Shown here in pieces: positions 32,586 through 41,703 of a stretch of DNA of 64,000 nucleotides (position 1 is its first letter; each line of letters starts with the position of its first letter). Origin of the DNA: Novosphingobium fluoreni. GTDB lineage: Bacteria > Pseudomonadota > Alphaproteobacteria > Sphingomonadales > Sphingomonadaceae. The position numbers and the translations under genes were made by a program. Under the pieces are notes generated by a model. The model did not search any database. It was not told the DNA's origin and saw nothing but the letters and a program-made list of their open reading frames with translations. The stretch lies in assembly GCF_014196615.1 (NCBI RefSeq), contig NZ_JACIDY010000004.1, forward strand, positions 124,001-188,000, in the 5' to 3' direction.

Positions 32586-34501
32586 TGTCGGACGTTATCG
32601 CAGACGAGTCGGTCTACCAGACCGACGCCCTCATCGCCGAGGACATCAACAAGTACCTCGAAACCCATCAGCACAAGACCATGCTGCGGTTCATCACCTG
32701 CGGGTCGGTGGACGATGGCAAGTCGACGTTGATCGGCCGCCTGCTTTACGATTCCAAGATGATCTTCGAAGATCAGCTGGAAGCGCTGGAGTCCGACAGC
32801 AAGAAGGTCGGCACGCAGGGCCAAGAAATCGACTTCGCGCTGTTGGTAGACGGCCTCGCCGCCGAGCGTGAGCAGGGCATCACCATCGACGTCGCCTATC
32901 GCTTCTTCAACACCGAAAAGCGCAAGTTCATCGTCGCCGATACGCCCGGACACGAGCAGTACACGCGCAACATGGTGACCGGCGCCTCCACCGCCGACCT
33001 CGCCGTGATCCTGATCGACGCGCGCAAGGGCGTGCTGGTGCAGACGCGCCGCCACAGCTATCTGGCGCACCTGATCGGCATCAAGAACATCGTCCTTGCC
33101 ATCAACAAGATGGACCTGGTCGATTACGATCAAGCGGTCTACGACGGCATCCTCAAGGACTACACCGAGTTCGCGCATTCGATCGGCATCAAGCAGTTCA
33201 CTCCGATCCCCATTTCGGGATTCAAGGGTGACAACATCACGGGGCCGAGCGAAAATACGCCTTGGTACAAGGGGCCGGCGCTGATCCAGCATCTTGAGGA
33301 TGTCGAGGTCGATCAGGTTTCGGACCAGGAAAAGCCCTTCCGCATGGCTGTGCAGTGGGTCAATCGTCCGAATCTGGATTTCCGGGGCTTCTCCGGTCAG
33401 ATCGCGACCGGCGTAGTCAAGGTCGGCGATGCTATCCGCGTCCTGCCCTCGGGCAAGACCAGCACGATCAGCCGCATCGTCACGCTGGATGGTGATCTGC
33501 AGCAGGCGGCGGCCGGTCAGTCGGTCACGCTGTGCTTTGCAGACGAAGTCGACTGTTCGCGCGGCGATGTCATCGCCTCTTCCGGCAATCCGCCGCAGGT
33601 GGCGGACCAGTTCGAATCCACCATCGTGTGGCTCGCCGACGAAGAGATGCTGCCGGGTCGTTCGTACTGGCTGAAGCTGGGCACGCAGATGGTCACCGCG
33701 ACTGTCCAGGCGCCCAAGTACCAGGTCAACGTCAACACGATGGAGCACCTGGCGGCCAAGACGCTGGATCTCAACGCGATCGGCGTCGCCAACCTGTCGA
33801 CCGACAAGCAGATCGTGTTCGAGCCTTACGAGAAGAACCGCACGCTGGGTGGCTTCATCCTGATCGACAAGATCACGAACGCCACTGTCGCTGCGGGCAT
33901 GCTGCACTTCTCGCTGCGCCGGGCACAGAACGTGCACTGGCAGGCCACCGACGTCAGCCGTGAGTTCCATGCGGGTCTGAAGAACCAGCGCCCCGCGGTG
34001 TTGTGGTTCACCGGGCTTTCGGGTGCGGGCAAGTCGACGATCGCCAACTTAGTCGAGAAGAAGCTGGCGCGCATGAACCGCCACACCTTCCTTCTCGACG
34101 GCGACAACGTGCGCCACGGGCTGAACAAGGACCTCGGTTTCACCGATGCCGACCGCGTGGAGAACATCCGCCGCGTAGGTGAGGTGGCAAAGCTGATGAC
34201 CGACGCGGGTCTCATCGTCATCACCGCCTTCATCTCGCCGTTCCGTTCGGAGCGAGAGATGGTGCGCCAGATGATGAAGCCGGGTGAGTTCATCGAGGTC
34301 CACATCGACACGCCGCTGGCCGATGCCGAAGCGCGGGACGTGAAGGGGCTCTATGCCAAGGCACGTGCGGGTGATCTGAAGAACTTCACCGGGATCGATA
34401 GTCCTTATGAAGCGCCAGAAGATCCGGAAATCCGCGTCGACACCACCTCGATGACCGCCGAGGAAGCGGCTGAAGAGATCGTGAAGAGGCTAATCCCATG
34501 A
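32585..34501 (+). CDS. cysNC: Bifunctional sulfate adenylyltransferase subunit 1 / adenylylsulfate kinase
   Basis: 638 residues, a natural CysN-CysC fusion. The GTPase part (about 30-460) has Gly-Ser-Val-Asp-Asp-Gly-Lys-Ser-Thr (40-48), Asp-Thr-Pro-Gly-His-Glu and Asn-Lys-Met-Asp; the kinase part (about 465-638) has the P-loop Gly-Leu-Ser-Gly-Ala-Gly-Lys-Ser-Thr (about 477-485) and Asp-Gly-Asp-Asn-Val-Arg. It drives APS formation with GTP and then phosphorylates APS to PAPS. It is translationally coupled to cysD in front and to cysQ behind (four-base overlap). The fused kinase makes this a dedicated PAPS-producing operon. Confidence 0.97.
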   Translation: MSDVIADESVYQTDALIAEDINKYLETHQHKTMLRFITCGSVDDGKSTLIGRLLYDSKMIFEDQLEALESDSKKVGTQGQEIDFALLVDGLAAEREQGITIDVAYRFFNTEKRKFIVADTPGHEQYTRNMVTGASTADLAVILIDARKGVLVQTRRHSYLAHLIGIKNIVLAINKMDLVDYDQAVYDGILKDYTEFAHSIGIKQFTPIPISGFKGDNITGPSENTPWYKGPALIQHLEDVEVDQVSDQEKPFRMAVQWVNRPNLDFRGFSGQIATGVVKVGDAIRVLPSGKTSTISRIVTLDGDLQQAAAGQSVTLCFADEVDCSRGDVIASSGNPPQVADQFESTIVWLADEEMLPGRSYWLKLGTQMVTATVQAPKYQVNVNTMEHLAAKTLDLNAIGVANLSTDKQIVFEPYEKNRTLGGFILIDKITNATVAAGMLHFSLRRAQNVHWQATDVSREFHAGLKNQRPAVLWFTGLSGAGKSTIANLVEKKLARMNRHTFLLDGDNVRHGLNKDLGFTDADRVENIRRVGEVAKLMTDAGLIVITAFISPFRSEREMVRQMMKPGEFIEVHIDTPLADAEARDVKGLYAKARAGDLKNFTGIDSPYEAPEDPEIRVDTTSMTAEEAAEEIVKRLIP

Positions 34502-35277
34502 GCGGCCCGATCGATACCGCCGCGATGAGCGATGCTGCTCTGGCGGCGCATCTGGCCGAGGTCGCGGGGCGGATCCTGCTGGAGGTTCGCGCCTCCGGCG
34601 TGTTCCCCGCCAAGGCGCTGGGCAAGGCGGGCGATCAGACCGCCAACCAGTTTCTGGTCCATGCCTTGCGCTGTGCTCGTCCGGAGGATGGTCTGCTGTC
34701 CGAAGAGGAAAAAGACAATCCGGCGCGGCTCGAAAAGAGCCGCGTGTGGATCGTCGATCCGGTGGACGGCACGCGCGAATACGGCGAAGAGCGGGCCGAC
34801 TGGGCTGTCCATGTCGGTTTGGCGATCGACGGTGAAGCGGTGATCGGTGCGGTGGCGCTACCGGGTGCGGGTCGTGTTCTGCGCACGGATGAGCCGCAGT
34901 CCATTCCGGCAGCGCCGGAGAAACTGCGCATGGTCGTCAGCCGCACGCGTCCGGCCGCGGAAGCGACCGGCGTTGCTGAGCGTATCGATGCGGAACTGGT
35001 GCCGATGGGATCAGCCGGTGCCAAGGCGATGGCGGTTATCCTGGGTGAAGCGGATATCTACCTCCACTCCGGCGGGCAGTACGAGTGGGACAGCATGGCG
35101 CCCGTCGCCGTGGCCGCAGCCCACGGCCTGCACTGTTCGCGCATCGACGGCTCGCCGCTGGTGTACAATCAGTCTGACGTCTATCTGCCGGATCTGTTGA
35201 TCTGCCGGAAAGAACATGTGGATCTGGTGATGAACGCGCTGCGCGCCTTCAACGCCGAAACCAAGGCTGACGCCTAA
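34498..35277 (+). CDS. cysQ: 3'(2'),5'-bisphosphate nucleotidase
   Basis: 259 residues, inositol-monophosphatase superfamily. Metal-binding motifs are Glu-Glu at about 69-70, Asp87-Pro-Val-Asp-Gly-Thr92, and a C-terminal Trp-Asp-Ser-Met-Ala-Pro near 200. CysQ dephosphorylates PAP, the by-product of PAPS-using enzymes, to AMP, relieving inhibition of sulfotransferases and PAPS reductase. Its ATG overlaps the end of cysNC. Pairing it with PAPS synthesis fits active sulfotransfer. A strong terminator follows at 35284. Confidence 0.94.
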   Translation: MSGPIDTAAMSDAALAAHLAEVAGRILLEVRASGVFPAKALGKAGDQTANQFLVHALRCARPEDGLLSEEEKDNPARLEKSRVWIVDPVDGTREYGEERADWAVHVGLAIDGEAVIGAVALPGAGRVLRTDEPQSIPAAPEKLRMVVSRTRPAAEATGVAERIDAELVPMGSAGAKAMAVILGEADIYLHSGGQYEWDSMAPVAVAAAHGLHCSRIDGSPLVYNQSDVYLPDLLICRKEHVDLVMNALRAFNAETKADA

Positions 35278-35283
35278 ATTTTG

Positions 35284-35322
35284 AAAAGCGGGGAGAGGTG
35301 GAATTGCCTATCCCCGCTTTTT
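35284..35322 (+). terminator. Rho-independent terminator of the cysD-cysNC-cysQ operon
   Basis: Arms AAAAGCGGGGA (35284-35294) and TCCCCGCTTTT (35311-35321), with the T-run finishing at 35322, seven bases after the cysQ stop. The A-rich 5' arm lets it work for the convergent MDR gene as well. Confidence 0.85.
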
Positions 35323-35375
35323 CGCGATCGTGATTCGAACGACCGCGCTGCATTTTGTGTCGCCGATGTCTGGTA

Positions 35376-36275
35376 TCAGGGCGTCAAGATCACCTTGCCA
35401 CCAGTTCCCCCGGCATCAACGATCGCCTGGGCTTTGGCCGCTGCTGACAAGGGCAGGGTTTTCGCGATCGCGATCGCAAGCTTGCCGGTCGACACCGCCC
35501 CTACGATGCGGGCTAGGTCATCTCCGCTCGGACTGACGCCAAAGAATTCGGGTTGAACCGGCAAACCGTCTGACGGGATCGGGTCGGTGGCTGCGGTAAT
35601 GAATTTACCGCCGGGCTTCAGATGCTTGGCCAGCACCGCAACGCCCGGGCCGCCCACCGTGTCGATGATATGGTCGAACGGCTCACCTGGCCAGTCCTTG
35701 CCAATGATTGCCGTTTCCAAAGCGCCGATCGTTTTTGCGTCATCAGCCCTGCCTTCGCGGACACCGGCGATGACATGTGCGCCGCGTTCCAGCGCCGCCC
35801 ACACCGCGACACTGCCAACAGCACCCAAAGCGCCGGTGATCAGTATCCGATCCCCCGCCTGCGCGTTCACGGCCTTGTCGACGAGCTGGACACCAGTGAG
35901 GCTTGCGGTGGGCAGTGCGGCGGCCGTTTCGAAGCTCATGTCGTCTGGAATGGTCGCCACGTCGCTGGCGTTCACTGCGGCGAACTCGGCGTAGCCCCCC
36001 TTGGTGAAGGTATTGAGCATGGCGACCACGCGCGTTCCTTCCACAAAGCCACTGCCAGCCTCGATCGTGCCGGCGACGTCATAGCCCAAGACGTGCGGCA
36101 TCGGCACCGGAGCGATTTGTTCGAACATCCCGGCGCGCCATTTGCCGTCAGCCGGATTGACGGCGGCTGCCCTCACCGCAATCAGGACCTGCCCGTCGGC
36201 AACTTGCGGCATGGGTAGGTCGGTTAGCTCCAGAACGTCGGGGCCACCGTACTGATTGATCGCTACTGCACGCAT
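35376..36275 (-). CDS. MDR-family NAD(P)-dependent oxidoreductase (quinone oxidoreductase type)
   Basis: 299 residues. A GroES-like N-terminal domain (1-115, Val-Asn-Pro-Ala-Asp-Gly and Gly-Tyr-Asp-Val-Ala-Gly) precedes a Rossmann domain with Gly-Ala-Leu-Gly-Ala-Val-Gly (about 148-154). The zinc-binding cysteines are absent, placing it with zinc-independent quinone oxidoreductases and enone reductases that use NADPH. It is a single gene converging on the cys operon and divergent from the molybdopterin oxidoreductase. A likely role is reduction of an enone or quinone. Confidence 0.9.
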   Translation of the reverse strand: MRAVAINQYGGPDVLELTDLPMPQVADGQVLIAVRAAAVNPADGKWRAGMFEQIAPVPMPHVLGYDVAGTIEAGSGFVEGTRVVAMLNTFTKGGYAEFAAVNASDVATIPDDMSFETAAALPTASLTGVQLVDKAVNAQAGDRILITGALGAVGSVAVWAALERGAHVIAGVREGRADDAKTIGALETAIIGKDWPGEPFDHIIDTVGGPGVAVLAKHLKPGGKFITAATDPIPSDGLPVQPEFFGVSPSGDDLARIVGAVSTGKLAIAIAKTLPLSAAAKAQAIVDAGGTGGKVILTP

Positions 36276-36556
36276 GATGGCATCATTCCTGTCGGTCTAT
36301 CGGGGATGAGCGGAAGAAGGACAGGCGGATCGCCTGAACACAGCTGAAAATGTGGGCGAACACGGACTATCGGTCAAGCGTCTCACGCGCATTCCCTGCC
36401 GTAGATGACGCAGCGAGTTGGGGTCACCTGTAAACAATATCGCGCACTTACACGTTTGGTGATCCTAAACATGGGACGGTTTTAGTGCGTTCTTGCCACG
36501 TGGTCATGGCCAGGCGCATGATCTGTGGCCAAGATTAAGCAATCGAGAGGATGAGC

Positions 36557-38809
36557 ATGGCCGAGGCGGAAAGAGCGACGGGCCGGCTGCAGTTCGGCGG
36601 ATCGACCAAGCGCACGCTGTGCGGGCTTTGTCCAACGAACTGCGGCATGCTCGTCGAGGTCGAGGATGACCGCCCCGTGCGCTTCCATGGCGATCCCGGC
36701 AACCCGGTAAACCAAGGCAAACTCTGTCCGAAGGGCAGCGCCGCGATCGAAATCCATGAGCATCCCGATCGCGTCAATTTCGTCATGAAGCGGGTGGGCA
36801 AGCGCGGAGACGGTCAGTGGGAACGGATCGGGTGGGAGCAGGCGATGGACGAGATCGCCGCGAAGCTGTCCGACATCCGGGAGCGCGAAGGGCCGGAAGC
36901 CTTGGCGACGCTGGGCGGCACGCAGCATTCGCGTGACTGGGCCACCTGGCGCTTCATCACGCAATGGGGCACGCCCAACTTCATCAACTGTGGCCGCAAT
37001 TGCGGGGCGGGGCCGATCGTCACCGAATGCTCGGTCTATGGTTGGGACACGATCACGGTGCCGCCGATCCCGGGCATCACGCAATGCCTGATCGTGTGGG
37101 GAGGAAACCCCGCGGAAAGCAACCCGATGGGGTGGGGGCCGTTGCGAAAGGCGGTGGCGGATGGCGCGATGAAGCTGATCGTCATCGATCCAAGGCGCAC
37201 CAAGACCGCTGCGATCGCCGACATGCATCTGCAGATCAAGCCCCGCACGGATGGTGCCTTGGCATTGGGCATGATCCAAACGATCATCGCCAAAGAGCTG
37301 TACGACAAACAATTCGTCGAAGACTGGTGCCTCGCTTTCGACCAAGTGCGCGACATCGCTGCGGAGTGGACGCCGGAGCGTACCAGCGAAGTCACCGGTA
37401 TTCCCGCCGAACTGATCGTGGCGGCAGCGCGGACATATGCCACCAGCAAGCCGGCGCGGCTTTCGTTCGGCGTCGCGGCGACCCAGATCGGGGAGGGTGC
37501 ATCGCGTTCCGCCTTGCTGGGGCAGGCGATCCTACGCGCCATTACCGGCAACCTCGATGTCCTGGGCGGCGAGACCTTCGAGGATGATCCTTATCGCACC
37601 CTGGCTTATTGGGACCTGATCGACTTCGGCAAGCTGATCGACCACCCCGTCCGCCAGCGCGATAACGTGAACGCGCACGATATTCCGATCTCATCGGTCA
37701 AAGGCTATGCCGCCTTTCGCGAGGCGATGGCGAACGTGAAGCCCGATGGCCACTACGCCGCGCAATACATGCTTTTCGCCAGCCAGCCCCACCTCTACCG
37801 CGCCGTTCTGGAGGGCGACCCCTATCGCGTGCGCGCCATCATCGTCCAGAATGGCGAACCGCTGATGAACTATGGTGGCGCAAAGCTTGCGCAAGAGGCG
37901 TTCACCAGCGACGAACTGGAATTGCTGGTGGTGATGGATCACTGGCAGACGCCCACGGCGCAGCTGGCCGATTACATCCTGCCCGCCGCCGATTTCCTGG
38001 AGCGCCACGAAATGGCGATGCGCTGGGGCTTTACCCGCATGTTCAACACTGGCCAGCGCACCGTGAGCCCGCGATACGAGCGACGCGACGATTACGATCT
38101 GTGGTCTGGGCTGGGCCGCCGTCTGCTCGATCCGGCAGAGTGGCCCGAGGATGTGACGGCGATGCTGGATCGCTTTCTGGAACCCAGCGGCATGACGCAC
38201 AAGCAATGGACGGAGGCCGAGCAGAACAGCTTCCTGCCGGAAGGCCGCACGTACCAGAGGTATCGCCAGCAGGGCTTCGCCACCGCTTCCGGCAAGGTGG
38301 AACTGGTGCCCAGCATGTTCGCGAAGTTCGGGATTGAGCCCACCCCGGTCTATACCGGCCCGCCCTACGCCCGGCCCGATGTCGATGATCCCGAGGCTTA
38401 TCCGCTCCAGATGTTGACCGGCAGCCGCGTGCTGGAATTCATGGGATCGACGATGCGCCATTCGCGCAAGATGAGCGCGCGCCATCCGGAGCCGCTGGTG
38501 GAAATGCATCCTGACACGGCTGCGGAATTCGGCGTGGCGGAGGGCGACTGGCTGGAGATCCTGCGGCCCGAAGGCTCCATCCGGCAAAAGGCGGCGCTGA
38601 CGGATGCGGTGCGCCCCGGCGTGGTGAACCTGGCGGGTTACTGGTGGGATCCCAAGCGAGGACCGGGCAGGGATTTGTCAGGCGCGATGGAGGCCAATGC
38701 CAACATGATCACGCCCACGGACCCGCGCCTCTCAAGCTTTTCTGGTGATCAACCCCTGCGCGGCCTTCGCTGCAACATCCGCAGGGTTAATTCTCCGGTC
38801 GCCTTGTAG
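36557..38809 (+). CDS. Orphan molybdopterin oxidoreductase (DMSO reductase family)
   Basis: 750 residues. The N-terminal [4Fe-4S] ligands are Cys22-x2-Cys25-x3-Cys29 and Cys57. Molybdopterin-domain features follow, including Leu-Ile-Val-Trp-Gly-Gly-Asn-Pro-Ala-Glu, Ile-Asp-Pro-Arg-Arg-Thr and a C-terminal dinucleotide-binding domain (about 610-740). A Cys in the Cys-Gly-Arg-Asn-Cys-Gly stretch (145-149) may be the Mo ligand. No Tat signal is present, so it is cytoplasmic. No iron-sulfur or membrane partner gene is adjacent. ATG 36557 fits GAGAGG six bases upstream better than ATG 36551. Substrate unknown; an oxidation or hydroxylation coupled to a soluble partner is possible. Confidence 0.9.
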   Translation: MAEAERATGRLQFGGSTKRTLCGLCPTNCGMLVEVEDDRPVRFHGDPGNPVNQGKLCPKGSAAIEIHEHPDRVNFVMKRVGKRGDGQWERIGWEQAMDEIAAKLSDIREREGPEALATLGGTQHSRDWATWRFITQWGTPNFINCGRNCGAGPIVTECSVYGWDTITVPPIPGITQCLIVWGGNPAESNPMGWGPLRKAVADGAMKLIVIDPRRTKTAAIADMHLQIKPRTDGALALGMIQTIIAKELYDKQFVEDWCLAFDQVRDIAAEWTPERTSEVTGIPAELIVAAARTYATSKPARLSFGVAATQIGEGASRSALLGQAILRAITGNLDVLGGETFEDDPYRTLAYWDLIDFGKLIDHPVRQRDNVNAHDIPISSVKGYAAFREAMANVKPDGHYAAQYMLFASQPHLYRAVLEGDPYRVRAIIVQNGEPLMNYGGAKLAQEAFTSDELELLVVMDHWQTPTAQLADYILPAADFLERHEMAMRWGFTRMFNTGQRTVSPRYERRDDYDLWSGLGRRLLDPAEWPEDVTAMLDRFLEPSGMTHKQWTEAEQNSFLPEGRTYQRYRQQGFATASGKVELVPSMFAKFGIEPTPVYTGPPYARPDVDDPEAYPLQMLTGSRVLEFMGSTMRHSRKMSARHPEPLVEMHPDTAAEFGVAEGDWLEILRPEGSIRQKAALTDAVRPGVVNLAGYWWDPKRGPGRDLSGAMEANANMITPTDPRLSSFSGDQPLRGLRCNIRRVNSPVAL

Positions 38810-38848
38810 AGGCCGCTTCAACCCGCTGTCTATCGGCGCGCGGGTCAC

Positions 38849-39820
38849 TCAGGTCCATGCCGCGCGGTCTAACGCTATCAGCGCGCGTCCCGGCCCGGGG
38901 TGATCAAGAGCGAAAGCGATCCGAGCGGCAGGATACACGGTGTGCGGGGGAACGATGGCAGGATTGTCTGCCAGAAGTTGCGCCAAACGCGCGAACATCG
39001 GTTGCAGCTCTGCACGAGCGGCCCGGCCTTCGTCTGGCCGCAAACTGAACCCCCGCACTTTGACACCGCGCCCGGTGAGCAGGCTGGAGGGGATGGCGCA
39101 GGCTTGGCCGGAAAGGTTGCCATAGACCATCAGTAGACCGGAATGGCCCAGGCAGGCGGCCAACCGCCCCGACGCTTCTCCCGCCACGCAGTCCAGCGCC
39201 AACCTGGCGCCAGCTTCGCCGATAATCGCGGCAGCGCGCTGCGGCACTTCGCCGTCATCCGCGATGATCGCATCGGCGCCGAGATTGGACAGCACCGGCG
39301 CAGCCGCGCCGACATCCCGCACGAGGCACAAGGTGCGCACGCCACGTTCGCGTGCCAGCACCACTGTCAACCGACCCACCATTGATGCCGCACCGTTGAG
39401 GATCACCCAATCGCCGGGATGGAGATCGCCTTTGCCCAGCATGCGCTCGGCCGTTGGCGGATTGATGCGCAGCACGGCTGCCAATGGATCGGCCAAGGCA
39501 TCCGGCACGCGGATCACACGATCGGCTGCAATCGTACGCTGCTGCGTCCAGTTTCCGCGATCAAGGCAGATCACGCGGTCTCCCGGGAGTAGGCCCGCCA
39601 CCTCGTGGCCCACCGTGTCGACCCGTCCTACCCCTTCAGCACCGACGATCTCGTCGTGCGCGACCGCGAGTGAATATGCCCCGGCAACAAGCATCCGATC
39701 TGCCGGATTGACGGGGGCCAGCGCCATCGTCACGCGCACTTCCCCTGCGCCAGGCGCCGGCGCATCCGCGACGTCGCGGATCACGACGCCGCCATCGCCG
39801 TCCCCAAGGATTGCCTTCAT
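38849..39820 (-). CDS. MECR/ETR1-like 2-enoyl-CoA (or ACP) reductase
   Basis: 323 residues, zinc-free MDR. Asn-Trp-Thr-Gln-Gln, Leu-Arg-Ile-Asn-Pro-Pro-Thr-Ala near 125, and Gly-Asp-Trp-Val-Ile-Leu-Asn-Gly-Ala-Ala with Ser-Met-Val-Gly-Arg (about 145-158) match the pattern of mitochondrial trans-2-enoyl-CoA/ACP reductases. These reduce a C2-C3 double bond of thioesters with NADPH. Its ATG overlaps the preceding SDR stop by four bases, so the two are co-translated. Together with the divergent HSD10-like SDR and crotonase they form a small acyl-CoA processing group. Confidence 0.82.
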   Translation of the reverse strand: MKAILGDGDGGVVIRDVADAPAPGAGEVRVTMALAPVNPADRMLVAGAYSLAVAHDEIVGAEGVGRVDTVGHEVAGLLPGDRVICLDRGNWTQQRTIAADRVIRVPDALADPLAAVLRINPPTAERMLGKGDLHPGDWVILNGAASMVGRLTVVLARERGVRTLCLVRDVGAAAPVLSNLGADAIIADDGEVPQRAAAIIGEAGARLALDCVAGEASGRLAACLGHSGLLMVYGNLSGQACAIPSSLLTGRGVKVRGFSLRPDEGRAARAELQPMFARLAQLLADNPAIVPPHTVYPAARIAFALDHPGPGRALIALDRAAWT

Positions 39821-40611
39821 TGGGTCACCGAGACGGGCAGCGACAGGGCATTGGCAACGCCGCCATCGACATGAAGAATCTGACCCGTGACATAGGACGC
39901 CGCGTCGGAGGCGAGGAAGATCGCCGCTCCGACAATCTCGCAAGGATCGCCGAACCTTCCCATCGCGATAGCCGACCGGAATACGCGCGCGCGCTCCGGA
40001 TCGGCAACGGTGGGAGCGGCCATGTCGGTATCAAAAAAGCCGGGCGCGATGGCATTGCAGGTCACGTTGTGGCGGCCCAGTTCTCCCGCGATCGATTTGG
40101 TGAGACCGGCGACGGCGTGCTTGCTGGCGGTATAGGCGGCAAGCCGTTCACGCCCGATGGTGGAAACGTAGGAACCGAAGTTGATGATCCGCCCTTTCCC
40201 CTGCGCGATCATCGGTTTTGCCGCCTCGCGCGAAAGCACATACATCGCCTTCACGTTCGTATCGAAAACGGTCTGCCATCGCTCGGTAGTCGACTCGGTA
40301 AAGGCACTCCACTCGCTGATGCCGCCGTTGTTCACCAGAATATCGACCCGGCCATGCCCTGCGACGATCGCGGGAATGGCGTTTTCGACAGCTTGGTGGT
40401 CGGCAAGATCGAAGCTGATGATGCTGGCGCTTCCGCCTTTGCCGCGTATCTCCTCCGCCACGCTTTCCAGCCTCGCTCGATCGCGCGCGCAAAGGACGAC
40501 ATACGCACCTGCTTCGGCGAATCCCAATGCGATCGCCCGGCCAAGACCGCGTGATGCTCCGGTCACGATCGCCACCCGGTCGTTCAACCGAAAAAGATCG
40601 ATACTGCCCAT
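39817..40611 (-). CDS. SDR family oxidoreductase
   Basis: 264 residues. Thr-Gly-Ala-Ser-Arg-Gly-Leu-Gly (17-24), Ser147, Tyr160 and Lys164 are intact; the structural motif reads Asn-Asn-Gly-Gly (94-97). Its overall pattern (Ala-Pro-Gly-Phe-Phe-Asp-Thr-Asp) resembles gluconate 5-dehydrogenase/3-oxoacyl reductase-type SDRs. Cys-Ala-Arg-Asp after strand 2 suggests NADP(H). ATG 40611 is placed by AAGG eight bases upstream. First gene of a two-gene operon with the MECR-like reductase. Confidence 0.9.
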   Translation of the reverse strand: MGSIDLFRLNDRVAIVTGASRGLGRAIALGFAEAGAYVVLCARDRARLESVAEEIRGKGGSASIISFDLADHQAVENAIPAIVAGHGRVDILVNNGGISEWSAFTESTTERWQTVFDTNVKAMYVLSREAAKPMIAQGKGRIINFGSYVSTIGRERLAAYTASKHAVAGLTKSIAGELGRHNVTCNAIAPGFFDTDMAAPTVADPERARVFRSAIAMGRFGDPCEIVGAAIFLASDAASYVTGQILHVDGGVANALSLPVSVTQ

Positions 40612-40941
40612 CTGCCGCACCTTATCGTTTAAAGCAGGATGACCGAGCTGATCGTCGTGTGCAATCCGACAGCCGCAGCAGCGCCTACACGATATTGAGG
40701 CGTTTTTCGACGTTGGGATCCTTTTTAGTTATTTGAGAGGGTTAATCACCAATGCTCCTCTCGACTTCATCCCGTCATGATATCGCACCGTGGGTGTCCG
40801 TTTCACGCCCGCTCTCGATAAGCGGGATAAGACCAGCCCCGGGGTTTGTTGACACTATCAAGGATGAAACTTAACCCACGCGCTGACCACTCGCAGCCCA
40901 CGCCGTCAAATGCCGGGCGCGATCCTTGGCGGGAGACGGAC
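40612..40941. promoter_or_regulatory. Divergent promoter region with a sigma70-like element
   Basis: About 330 bases between divergent SDR genes, with no gene. TTGACA (40849-40854) followed after 17 bases by TAACCC (40872-40877) is a candidate vegetative promoter for the HSD10-like gene, with a good -35 and a poor -10. The rest holds T-rich tracts (about 40700-40735) that could serve the minus-strand operon. Confidence 0.35.
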
Positions 40942-41703
40942 GTGAAAATTGCAGGGCAAGCGGCGATCGTCACGGGGGGCGCCTCGGGCCTGGGCCGAGC
41001 GACCGCGCAGCGGCTGGCGGCCGGTGGCGCGAAAGTGGCGATCTTTGATCTCAACGACGAGGCGGGGAGGGCCGTGGCTGCCGAGATTGGCGGGCGTTAT
41101 GTCCGGGTTGATGTGGTCGACGATGCCAGCGTGGCGGCTGCGCTGGACCGAGCCGAACAAGCGCATGGCGTTGCGCGCATCCTGGTGAACTGTGCCGGCG
41201 TAGCGCCTGCGATCAGGACCGTTGGCAAGGGCAATGCACCGCACGCGCTTGATGCCTTCAGCCGCACGATCGCGATCAACCTGATCGGCACCTTCAATGT
41301 CATAGCGAAGTTCGCGGCGCGGACCGCGACGCTCGACGAGGAAGAAGGGGAACGCGGTGTGATCATCAATACAGCATCCGCTGCAGCGTTCGATGGGCAG
41401 ATCGGGCAAGCCGCCTACAGTGCTTCAAAAGGCGGTGTTGTCGGTATGACCCTGCCGATTGCGCGGGACCTTGCCCAGCACAAGATCCGGGTGATGACTA
41501 TCGCACCGGGCCTGTTCCTGACGCCGATGATGGAGGGCTTTCCGCAAGCCGTGCAGGACGCGTTGGGGGCCCAAGTGCCGCATCCCAGTCGATTGGGCAG
41601 GCCCGATGAATATGCGCAACTGGTTGAGGCAATCGTGACCAATCCGATGCTGAATGGTGAAGTCATCCGTCTGGATGGCGCAATCCGGATGGCTCCGCGA
41701 TGA
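40942..41703 (+). CDS. HSD10-like 3-hydroxyacyl-CoA dehydrogenase (SDR type II)
   Basis: 253 residues. Thr-Gly-Gly-Ala-Ser-Gly-Leu-Gly (11-18), Asn-Cys-Ala-Gly-Val-Ala (83-88), Ser146, Tyr159 and Lys163. The stretches Gly-Glu-Arg-Gly-Val-Ile-Ile-Asn-Thr-Ala-Ser and Ile-Gly-Gln-Ala-Ala-Tyr-Ser-Ala-Ser-Lys, and the ending Asn-Gly-Glu-Val-Ile-Arg-Leu-Asp-Gly-Ala, are hallmarks of 17beta-HSD10/type II hydroxyacyl-CoA dehydrogenases, which oxidise short, branched and steroid hydroxyl substrates with NAD. It starts at GTG 40942 after GGGAG. It is coupled to the PaaG-like crotonase by a four-base overlap. Confidence 0.93.
   Translation: MKIAGQAAIVTGGASGLGRATAQRLAAGGAKVAIFDLNDEAGRAVAAEIGGRYVRVDVVDDASVAAALDRAEQAHGVARILVNCAGVAPAIRTVGKGNAPHALDAFSRTIAINLIGTFNVIAKFAARTATLDEEEGERGVIINTASAAAFDGQIGQAAYSASKGGVVGMTLPIARDLAQHKIRVMTIAPGLFLTPMMEGFPQAVQDALGAQVPHPSRLGRPDEYAQLVEAIVTNPMLNGEVIRLDGAIRMAPR

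Noticed and set aside
32513-33970. 485-codon minus-strand frame opposite cysNC
   Set aside because: Shadow frame; the plus strand has intact GTPase and kinase motifs.
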